Assembly: GCA_963809205.1 (NCBI GenBank)
Contig: CAWEIS010000004.1
Span: 1-64,000 of the forward strand
Length of the DNA stretch: 64,000 nucleotides
Source of the DNA: DATLLN01 sp963809205
Lineage (GTDB): Bacteria; Actinomycetota; Thermoleophilia; Gaiellales; JAICJC01
Direction of reading: 5' to 3'
The position numbers and the translations under genes were made by a program. Of the stretch, positions 30,285 through 36,603 are shown piece by piece. Under the pieces are notes generated by a model, which worked only from the letters and a program-made list of their open reading frames with translations, did not search any database and was not told the origin of the DNA. How positions within the stretch are numbered: the stretch's first letter is position 1; each line of letters begins with the position of its first letter.

Positions 30285-31196
30285 GGTGTGCTGGGCGAGC
30301 AGCTCCTGCATCGTCAGCGCGTTGACCGGCGCCTGGGCGATCTCGCCGCCGGTCACCGTGTCCACGCTTCGGCCGTTGTTGTTGAACATCACCCACACGC
30401 TCTCGGCGCGCTGCTCGAGCTCGCGCAGCGGCTCCACCCACTCGCGCAGCTCATCGTCCGAGTACAGGTAGTCGAACCGCTCGGACGCACTCCCGCCGCG
30501 CCGGTTCCAGGTGGCGGCGTTGCGCCCGTGCAGCCGCAGATAGGCCTGGTCGCCCGTCTGCCCGACCACGGTGGGCGCGACGTTCTTGGCGTCGGTGCGG
30601 GGCGCGTCGACCATCACGTAGGTGGCGTCGATCGACTCCAGAAACGAGAGCGTCTCGGCAACGACCTCGGGCTCCAGCCAGCTGCGGTGCCGGAACTCGA
30701 CCAGCATGCGGTGGTCACGCAGCTGCCCGCGCGCCCACTCCAGGTACTCCAGCGACTCCGGCTTGCGCACCATGTACGGCGGCATCTGCATCAGGATCCC
30801 ACCCAGCCGGCCGGCTTCACGCAGCGGGTCAACCGCGTGCAGGAAGCGGTCGAAGACCTCGGCCCGTTGCTCGCGCGATGGATGCGACACGCGGCCACGC
30901 TCGTCGTACTCGAACAGCTCGCGCAGGTCGGGCGGGAGCTGCTCCGCCCTGACCGGATGCCGCGTCATCATCGCGAACGCCTTGGCATGGAAGATGAAGC
31001 CGTCGGGAGTGCGCCGCGCCCACGCGGCGGCCGTCTCCGCCGTGGGCAACGCGTAGAAGCTGGCGTTCAGCTCGACCGTGTCGAAGCGCTCGGCGTAGTA
31101 GCGCAGCCGCCCCTCGGCGGACTTCGCCCAGTCCGGGTACCAGAGAGCCGAGAGCGAGTCGTCGGCCCATGAGCAGGTGCCGACGCGGATGCTCAC
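30273..31196 (-). CDS. DUF72 family protein
   Basis: A 307-aa protein from a GTG at 31196 whose GTGA overlaps the upstream rhodanese stop, a good sign of translational coupling. The open frame extends to 31433, but that part is a shadow of the rhodanese gene. DUF72 landmarks: RVGTCSWADDSL at the start, ERFDTVELNASFYALP, FIFHAKAFAMMTRH, GGILMQMPPYM, LVEFRHRSW and RLHGRNAATW, then WVMFNNNGRS near the end. The family is a TIM barrel found in nearly all phyla with no agreed function; partners often hint at DNA or tRNA processing, but here it closes a sulfur-transfer operon. Confidence 0.9.
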   Translation of the reverse strand: MSIRVGTCSWADDSLSALWYPDWAKSAEGRLRYYAERFDTVELNASFYALPTAETAAAWARRTPDGFIFHAKAFAMMTRHPVRAEQLPPDLRELFEYDERGRVSHPSREQRAEVFDRFLHAVDPLREAGRLGGILMQMPPYMVRKPESLEYLEWARGQLRDHRMLVEFRHRSWLEPEVVAETLSFLESIDATYVMVDAPRTDAKNVAPTVVGQTGDQAYLRLHGRNAATWNRRGGSASERFDYLYSDDELREWVEPLRELEQRAESVWVMFNNNGRSVDTVTGGEIAQAPVNALTMQELLAQHTAAR

Positions 31197-31486
31197 GCCA
31201 CCCAGCCGTCCTCGGGCTGGATCGGCAGGCCGGCCGCGACCCAGGCGTACATCCCGCCGGCCAGGTTGACGGCGTCGTATCCGGCGTCGTGTAGGTGGTC
31301 GGCAACCACGCCGCTGCGCGATCCGCTGCGGCAGACGATCGCCAGCCTCCGGTCGCGCGGCAGCTCGTCGAGCCGCCCGGCGAGCTCGGTCATCGAGATC
31401 CAGGTGGCCTCGGCGATGTGCCCGGCGTCCCACTCGTCGGCCGTGCGCACGTCAACGGCGATCATGCGGTGGCCGGCCAGCGCCAT
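31193..31486 (-). CDS. Single-domain rhodanese (sulfurtransferase)
   Basis: A 97-aa rhodanese domain. DVRTADEWDAGHI is the conserved N-terminal block, and CRSGSRS (about residues 52-58) is the active-site loop, with the Cys that carries persulfide. The GGMYAWVAAGLP block near the end is standard. Its stop overlaps the start of the DUF72 gene. The MBL-rhodanese protein lies 33 bp upstream in the same direction, so it probably accepts or donates sulfane sulfur in the same pathway. Confidence 0.9.
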   Translation of the reverse strand: MALAGHRMIAVDVRTADEWDAGHIAEATWISMTELAGRLDELPRDRRLAIVCRSGSRSGVVADHLHDAGYDAVNLAGGMYAWVAAGLPIQPEDGWVA

Positions 31487-31519
31487 CGGCGACCTCGGCC
31501 GCCGACACCTCGGGTGCGC

Positions 31520-32917
31520 TCACGCGCGCACCGCCGGCTCGCCCGTCTCGAGCGGCAGACCCAGCTCGCCCCAGGTCTTGACGCCGCCGTGCGTGACGTG
31601 GATCACGTCCGGGAATCCGCCACGCTGCAGCAAGCCGACCGCCATCGCCGACCGCTTGCCGCTGTTGCAGATCGCCGCCACGGGCAACGCGCGGTCGAGC
31701 TCGGGCATCGCGTCGATCAGGTCGTGGTAGGGCATGTGCGTCGAGCCGGGGATCCTCGACTCGGCCCACTCGTCGTCTCCGCGGACGTCGAGCAGCTGCA
31801 GCTCGGCGTGGCCCTCGAGCAGCTCGGCCAGACCGGGCACGTCGACCTGTCCCAGCGACTCGACCGGCAGCGACGCCGCTCGCCACGCCGGGAACCCGCC
31901 GGCCAGCGTCGCCGCGGCCGCCAGGCCGACGGCGCCGAGCAGCTCGGCCATCCGGTCGGCCTCGGCGTCGTCCTGCCCGATCAGCAGCAGCTCCGCTCCC
32001 GCCGAGGCGAGCCATGCGGCCTTGGTGCCGAAGCCGCTCGAGCCGAGCGTGACGCCGACCGACCCCGCCGCGTGCCCGGCGGCGTAGTCCTCGGGCGTGC
32101 GACCGTCGATCATCAGCCCGCCGGCGGCGGCACGCCGGGCGAACCGCTCGGCCGTCAGCCGCTGCGGCCGGGGCCGGGCCGCGCCGCCCGTCGTCCGGTT
32201 GGTCTCGGCAATCTGCTTGAAGTTCGGAGGCTGCGGCGGCAGGGCGGTGACCATCGCCTCGACGAACGGGCCGGGCTCGGTGATCTGCAGCAGCGAGTTG
32301 TGGGCGCGCTCGTAGCCGACGGTCGAGGACGTCTTCTCGCCCATCCGCGCGCTGCCGCACAGCGAGCCGCCGGTGTGGCCGGGATGAACCTCGACGGCGT
32401 CGCCCAGCGAGACGATGCGCTGGAGGCTGGCGAACAGCTCCGCTGCGCCCTCGCGCTTCTCGACGGCCAGGTCGGGGCGAGCCGCGTCGTTGACGAAGAG
32501 GCTGTCCCCGGTGAGGACGGCGACCGGGTCGTCACCGCGCAGCCGGTCGATCACCACGATCGCGGAGTGCTCCGGGCGATGGCCCGGGGTGTGCAGCACC
32601 CGCAGCAGCACCGAGCGGCCGACGGCGATCTCGTCGCCGTCCTCGAACGGCGAGTGCTCGTACGTCGCGCCCGCCAGTCGGTGCACCCAGACGCGCGCGC
32701 CGGTCGCCTCGACCAGCCGGCTGCGACCGGACACATGGTCGGCATGGTTGTGCGTCTCGATCACGTGGCCGATCCGGAAGCCGTGACGACCCGCCAGCTC
32801 CAGGTACTCGTCGATGGCCCATTTCGGGTCGACGACCGCGCCGTCGCCGGCCCCGGTGTCGGCGATCAGGTAGGACGCACAGCCGAGATCGCCGTGGAGC
32901 ACCTGTCGAAAGAACAT
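31520..32917 (-). CDS. MBL-fold / double-rhodanese protein (persulfide-dioxygenase-like)
   Basis: A 465-aa protein. Residues about 1-240 are a metallo-beta-lactamase fold of the ETHE1/Blh type: ETHNHADHVSG (metal-binding HxHxDH), HTPGHRPEH, LTGDSLFVND and HPGHTGGSLCG. Two rhodanese domains follow. The first (about 265-355) lacks a Cys loop (LLIGQDDAEADR) and is probably structural; the second has AICNSGKRSAM with the active Cys. ETHE1-like enzymes oxidise glutathione or other persulfides to sulfite. A GATAAC box lies 8-9 nt before the ATG, so it can be transcribed on its own as well as from the NlpC/P60 gene 28 bp upstream. Confidence 0.85.
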   Translation of the reverse strand: MFFRQVLHGDLGCASYLIADTGAGDGAVVDPKWAIDEYLELAGRHGFRIGHVIETHNHADHVSGRSRLVEATGARVWVHRLAGATYEHSPFEDGDEIAVGRSVLLRVLHTPGHRPEHSAIVVIDRLRGDDPVAVLTGDSLFVNDAARPDLAVEKREGAAELFASLQRIVSLGDAVEVHPGHTGGSLCGSARMGEKTSSTVGYERAHNSLLQITEPGPFVEAMVTALPPQPPNFKQIAETNRTTGGAARPRPQRLTAERFARRAAAGGLMIDGRTPEDYAAGHAAGSVGVTLGSSGFGTKAAWLASAGAELLLIGQDDAEADRMAELLGAVGLAAAATLAGGFPAWRAASLPVESLGQVDVPGLAELLEGHAELQLLDVRGDDEWAESRIPGSTHMPYHDLIDAMPELDRALPVAAICNSGKRSAMAVGLLQRGGFPDVIHVTHGGVKTWGELGLPLETGEPAVRA

Positions 32918-32945
32918 GTCGGCAGGTTATCCGACGCGGAGTCGC

Positions 32946-34025
32946 TCAGGCTGGGCCGGGCCGGGTGGCCCCGACGTACGTGTCCTGGAACCACGCCAGC
33001 GACAGCGGCGCGATGCGGACGACGTCGCCGGTGTGCGGCGCGTGGATGACGTACCCGTTCCCGATGTACATGCCCACGTGGCCGAGCTTGTGGAAGAACA
33101 CCAGGTCGCCGATCTCCAGATCCGCCTGGGAGGCGACCTGCGGGCCCAGCGCGTACTGCGCGGCGGCGAAGTGGGGCAGCGAGTAGCCGTGCTGCGCCCA
33201 CAGCCACATGATCAGGCCGGAGCAGTCGAATCCGGTCTCCGGCGACGCTCCGCCCCACTTGTACGGGACGCCGATCTGGCGGAGCGCGTCGAGCGCGACC
33301 TGGTCGCGCAGCACGGTGCCCTTGTCGCCCTTGTGCGCGCGGCTATCGGCGACGATCCACTTGGCGGCCTGCAGCGCGAGCTTCGACTGGCCAATCGTCG
33401 ACGCCGCCTCGCCGGCCGCGATCTGGTTGCCCAGCAGGTCCATCAGCAGGCGCCGGCGGCGCAGCTCGTGGTGGATCTGCTTGCGCTTGAGCACCAGCTG
33501 CTCGCGCTCCTTCTCGGCGCGCGCCTGCGCGGCCTCCAGCGCGGTCTTCTGGTCGATGATCTCCTGGCGCAGCAGCGTGATCTGGGCGACGGCGGTGGTC
33601 ATCGCACGGTCCAGGCGCGCCTTCAGGTCGAGTCCCCCGGTGAGATCCTCCAGCGACCCGGCGCCGAGCAGGATGTCGGACGTCTGCGGGGTCAGGCCCT
33701 TGTACTTGGCGACGACCAGGATGGCCAGCGACTTCTTGTGCGCCCGGAGCTGAACCTGGGCGTCGTGCAGGCGGTGCTTCGCGTAGACGATCTGGCGGTG
33801 GAGCTGCTGGAGCTCCCAGACCGTCTTGTTGTACTCCTCGGTGAGCTGCTCGGCCCGGTGGTCGAGCTTGCGCACCTCACGCGTGACCTCTTGGTAGTGC
33901 TGCTTGGTCGCGTCGAGGGTCGGATCTGCCGACGCCGTGTTGGCGGCCGCTGCGAACAGCAAGGCCGACACCACTGCCGTACCCCCCAGAACACGCAGCA
34001 ACCGGCTCCTGCCTGCCCGGTGCAT
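32946..34025 (-). CDS. Exported NlpC/P60 peptidoglycan hydrolase with coiled coil
   Basis: A 359-aa protein. Signal peptide with TASA-D cleavage at about residue 33. Residues about 35-215 form a long charged coiled coil (EVTREVRKLDHRAEQLTEEYN onward). Residues about 245-355 are an NlpC/P60 endopeptidase: FDCSGLIMWLWAQHG with the catalytic Cys at about 268, DLVFFHKLGHVGMYIGNG with the first His, and VIHAPHTGDVV with the second. All three catalytic residues are present. Coiled-coil NlpC/P60 enzymes of the RipA/CwlO type cleave D-Glu-mDAP bonds at division and are often held inactive by the coil. A structured 72-bp region lies directly upstream. Confidence 0.9.
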   Translation of the reverse strand: MHRAGRSRLLRVLGGTAVVSALLFAAAANTASADPTLDATKQHYQEVTREVRKLDHRAEQLTEEYNKTVWELQQLHRQIVYAKHRLHDAQVQLRAHKKSLAILVVAKYKGLTPQTSDILLGAGSLEDLTGGLDLKARLDRAMTTAVAQITLLRQEIIDQKTALEAAQARAEKEREQLVLKRKQIHHELRRRRLLMDLLGNQIAAGEAASTIGQSKLALQAAKWIVADSRAHKGDKGTVLRDQVALDALRQIGVPYKWGGASPETGFDCSGLIMWLWAQHGYSLPHFAAAQYALGPQVASQADLEIGDLVFFHKLGHVGMYIGNGYVIHAPHTGDVVRIAPLSLAWFQDTYVGATRPGPA

Positions 34026-34027
34026 AC

Positions 34028-34099
34028 GTTGTCAGTCGGCACATTCCGGCGGTTCCTTGAGGAATCACCCTCAAGCTGGGGAGCATCCCGGCCGACAAC
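34028..34099 (-). promoter_or_regulatory. Structured leader between the NlpC/P60 gene and the divergent CxxC gene
   Basis: Outer arms GTTGTC (34028-34033) and GACAAC (34094-34099) enclose an inner 7-bp hairpin CTTGAGG-AATCAC-CCTCAAG (34056-34075) and a partial CGGC/GCCG pairing. On the minus strand this would be the 5' leader of the peptidoglycan hydrolase. Actinobacterial hydrolase leaders often hold a c-di-AMP riboswitch (ydaO); some fragments look similar, but I cannot align the full consensus. Confidence 0.35.
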
Positions 34100-34105
34100 C
34101 GCACC

Positions 34106-34480
34106 ATGCAGATCACCGTCTCGTGTCATCGGTGCGACCACGCCAAGCGGCCGCTCACCCCCTGCCCGGTGTGCGCCGCTGCACCGCTGGCCGAGCCCGA
34201 GCTGCAGGCGTGGCGGATCTCGCTGCACGCCGAGGCGCTGACCAGGATCACGAATACCCCGGATCACCATCGTCTGCCCGACGAGGTCGAACGGGATCTG
34301 ACGCCGCAGCGCGTCGTGCTCGTCCTCGAGGATCACTACGTGCTGGATGCGGCCTCCTACGCTGAGGTCGAGCGGATGCCCGCCACGATCATCCCGCTCG
34401 AGCCGCCCGTCCCGGCGAGCGACGCGAAGTCGTTCGACTGGGAAGAGGACAGCCCGAGCTGGCTACGTCGCAGCGCGTAG
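34106..34480 (+). CDS. Small zinc-ribbon-like CxxC hypothetical protein
   Basis: A 124-aa soluble protein. CHRCDHAKRPLTPCPVC at residues 7-23 gives two CxxC pairs, a compact treble-clef or ribbon metal site. The rest is acidic and helical, with VVLVLEDHYVLD and a C-terminal DWEEDSPSWLRR tail. The protein family is not recognised. Its last 18 bp overlap the 3' end of the dCMP deaminase on the other strand, so the genes are tightly convergent. Confidence 0.65.
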   Translation: MQITVSCHRCDHAKRPLTPCPVCAAAPLAEPELQAWRISLHAEALTRITNTPDHHRLPDEVERDLTPQRVVLVLEDHYVLDAASYAEVERMPATIIPLEPPVPASDAKSFDWEEDSPSWLRRSA

Positions 34481-34999
34481 GTCGAGCAGCGACTCGGGGA
34501 GCTCCAGCGGCTCCACGCTGACGCCGCGAGCCTGCATCTCGGCAAGCAGCGCGTCGTACGCCTCGGCCTCCTGCGGCACGGACGGCGCCCAGGCGTTGAG
34601 GTAGTAGACGGCGGCGACGCCCGCCTGGTACAGCTCCTTCAGGCACCCGAAGCACGGGCGCAGCGTCGAGTAGCACTGCGAGCCCTGCACGCTGTATCCG
34701 ATCTTTGCCGCCTGGAGCAGCGCGTTCTGCTCGGCATGGACGCAGATGCAGACGTCGTATCCGCGCCCCTCGGCGTAGTCCTCTGGGTGGGAGCAGCGGT
34801 GGCATCCGCCCTCATCGCAGTTCGGGAACCCGGTCGGCGTCCCGTTGTAGCCGGTGGCAATGATCCGCTGGTCGGAGACCAGGATCGCGCCGACGTGGCG
34901 GCGCAGGCAGGCGGCGCGCTCCCGCGTTGCCACCGCGAGCAGCATGAAGTACTCCTCGCGAGTTGGCCTGACGACGGCATGCCGGGCATTGGTCGACAC
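34463..34999 (-). CDS. Deoxycytidylate (dCMP) deaminase family protein
   Basis: A 178-aa protein read from the GTG at 34999, chosen for the TAGACT box 8 nt upstream; the open frame to 35920 crosses a tRNA fragment and is not coding. Zinc-dependent deaminase motif: HAEQNALLQAAK (His ligand and catalytic Glu) and TLRPCFGCLKEL (two Cys ligands). GAILVSDQRIIATGYNGTP and the extra Cys/His cluster CDEGGCHRCSHPED are typical of the ComEB/dCMP deaminase group. The reaction is dCMP to dUMP, feeding dTMP synthesis. Nothing seems missing. Confidence 0.9.
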   Translation of the reverse strand: MSTNARHAVVRPTREEYFMLLAVATRERAACLRRHVGAILVSDQRIIATGYNGTPTGFPNCDEGGCHRCSHPEDYAEGRGYDVCICVHAEQNALLQAAKIGYSVQGSQCYSTLRPCFGCLKELYQAGVAAVYYLNAWAPSVPQEAEAYDALLAEMQARGVSVEPLELPESLLDLRAAT

Positions 35000-35007
35000 G
35001 TGCGGCG

Positions 35008-35013
35008 AGTCTA
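35008..35013 (-). promoter_or_regulatory. -10 element TAGACT, leaderless dCMP deaminase promoter
   Basis: Minus-strand TAGACT ends 8 nt before the GTG at 34999 and decides that start. It is the same hexamer as before the LAL regulator. Confidence 0.5.
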
Positions 35014-35094
35014 GTCGCGGTTGACTCGGTGCCCGGAAGCAGGTGGGATTGCGCCCTGGGTTCTGGCAAACCGAAAGGGGCAAGAGCTCCTGCC

Positions 35095-35709
35095 ATGAGC
35101 GAGCCACCGGAAGTAGCCAACGCTGCCGAGCTGGTCGAGCCGGGCATCTGGCACTGGCTGGTGCGAAACAGCGCCATCGGCGGGTCGCCGTCGAGCAGCC
35201 ATCTGATCGAGTACGGCGGCGACTGCGTGCTGGTCGATCCGGTGCGGCTCGCAGACGAGGCACTGGCCGAACTGCCGCAGCCGACGGCGATCGTGCTGAC
35301 CGCCAAGTGCCACCAGCGAGCGGCGTGGCGCTACCGACGGCAGTTCGGGATCCCCGTGCACATGCCCGAGGGCGCGTCGCCTGCGGACGAGGAGCCGGAC
35401 GCGCGCTACGACGACGGCGATGTCCTGCCGGCCGGGATGCGGGCGGTCCAGACGCCCGGCCCCGAGCCGATCCACTACTGCCTGCTGACCGGTCCGGCGG
35501 AGGACGCGCTGATCTGCTCCGACCTGCTGATGTACACCGACCACCTGCAGTTCGTGCCGCTGCGCTTCCACGACGACCCGGACGCCACCCGGGCGAGCGT
35601 GCGCGGGCTGCTCGACCTGCCGTTCGGCCTGCTGCTGCTCGATCACGGGCCGCCGCAGCGCGACCCCAAGCCGCAGATCGAGATGGTGCTCGACGACGAT
35701 GGGCGGTGA
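35095..35709 (+). CDS. MBL-fold-like protein lacking the HxHxDH metal motif
   Basis: A 204-aa protein from the ATG at 35095. The fold follows small MBL hydrolases: SSSHLIEYGGDCVLVDPV, ADEALAEL-PQPTAIVLT, MRAVQTPGPEP, ALICSDLLMYTDHL and LLLLDHGPP. At the metal motif it has LTAKCHQRAAWRYRR in place of THxHxDH, and TPGH is TPGPEP. The later Asp (CSDLL) and His (LDHG) remain. It is therefore probably a non-catalytic or differently metalled member. Its last codons and TGA stop lie inside the tRNA-Val 3'-half copy (35699-35739), so this end marks the native neighbour of the tRNA before the adjacent island arrived. Confidence 0.65.
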   Translation: MSEPPEVANAAELVEPGIWHWLVRNSAIGGSPSSSHLIEYGGDCVLVDPVRLADEALAELPQPTAIVLTAKCHQRAAWRYRRQFGIPVHMPEGASPADEEPDARYDDGDVLPAGMRAVQTPGPEPIHYCLLTGPAEDALICSDLLMYTDHLQFVPLRFHDDPDATRASVRGLLDLPFGLLLLDHGPPQRDPKPQIEMVLDDDGR

Positions 35710-35739
35710 CGGGATCGAACCGCCGACCCCCTGCGTGTA
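35699..35739. repeat. 41-bp direct repeat: tRNA-Val 3' half (distal attachment-site-like copy)
   Basis: Identical over 41 bp to 39811-39851. It holds tRNA-Val positions 34-73 (from the first anticodon base to the discriminator) plus one flanking base, in the same orientation as the complete gene 4.1 kb away. A displaced tRNA 3' half is the classic scar of integrase-mediated insertion into a tRNA gene. Confidence 0.85.
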
Positions 35740-36135
35740 CACCACGACGACACACTGAGAGTCCGCTGGGTTTGGGCACTTCGGACGTGGCCGTGCCGAG
35801 ACGATCGGCGGCGTGCTCAGTGACGCGGATAGACGAGAGTCGAGTGGTAGACGGTTGAGGTGCTCTGGTCGCGCACAGGTACTGCGCTGTGCGCACCGAT
35901 AGCAGAATTGGAGAGTGCACACAGCGCGCAGAGCCGCGCTGCGGTCGACGTCAGTGGCGCGGCGCCTTCCCTCTGGATAATCACGGCCGGGCCGGTGGTC
36001 AACGGCTCGGGCACGTTCCGTACGAACCCTTACAGGCGCTGGGCCGGGCGGGGCACCGGCGTACTTGTGATCCGCGTCGTACTGCGATAGACCTGCCCAT
36101 GCAACAGCGCAACCCCGACGTCTGAGGAGGGCTCG
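35740..36135. other. Non-coding region upstream of the molybdenum hydroxylase operon
   Basis: About 400 bp between the tRNA-Val fragment and the small subunit gene, visibly less GC-rich than its surroundings. I see no convincing ORF. It holds a 13-bp dyad at 35884-35927 and a strong GAGGAGGG ribosome site next to 36136. The operon promoter must lie here but no clear -35/-10 pair stands out. Confidence 0.6.
35884..35927. repeat. Imperfect dyad, candidate operator
   Basis: GCGCTGTGCGCAC (35884-35896) and GTGCACACAGCGC (35915-35927) are inverted copies with one mismatch and an 18-bp spacer, about 210 bp upstream of the small subunit start. It is a plausible dimeric-repressor site for the operon. 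Confidence 0.35.
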
Positions 36136-36603
36136 ATGAAGAGCGCCGTCACCATCACCGTCAACGGGGTGCCACGGACGGCCGAGGTCGAGCCGCGGAC
36201 ACTGCTCGTCCACCTGCTGCGTGAGCACCTGAACCTGACGGGCACCCATGTCGGCTGCGACACTTCAAACTGCGGAGCGTGCACGGTCTGGCTCGACGGC
36301 GATGCCGTGAAGTCGTGCACCGTTCTGGCCGTCCAGGCGGACGGCCGCGAAGTGACGACCATCGAGGGCATCTCCGAGAACGGCGACCTGCACCCGATGC
36401 AGCGGGCCTTCCACGAGCACCACGCCCTCCAGTGCGGCTACTGCACGCCGGGCATGGTGATGACAGCGATCAAGCTGCTCGAGGCGAACCCGGCGCCGAC
36501 CGACGAGGAGATCCGCCACGGGCTCGAGGGCAACCTGTGCCGCTGCACCGGCTACGAGAACATCGTCGCGGCCGTCCGGGCCGCATCGGGGGTGACGGTC
36601 TGA
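36136..36603 (+). CDS. 2Fe-2S subunit of a molybdenum hydroxylase (CoxS-like)
   Basis: A 155-aa protein with a strong GAGGAGGG site before its ATG. It carries two [2Fe-2S] clusters: the plant-ferredoxin type CDTSNCGACTVWLDG plus KSCT, and the C-terminal CGYCTPGMV plus CRCTGY. All eight ligand Cys are present. The protein passes electrons from the molybdopterin site of the large subunit to FAD of the medium subunit. Its TGA overlaps the ATG of the large subunit gene (TGATG), so translation is coupled. Family length and motifs are normal. Confidence 0.93.
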   Translation: MKSAVTITVNGVPRTAEVEPRTLLVHLLREHLNLTGTHVGCDTSNCGACTVWLDGDAVKSCTVLAVQADGREVTTIEGISENGDLHPMQRAFHEHHALQCGYCTPGMVMTAIKLLEANPAPTDEEIRHGLEGNLCRCTGYENIVAAVRAASGVTV

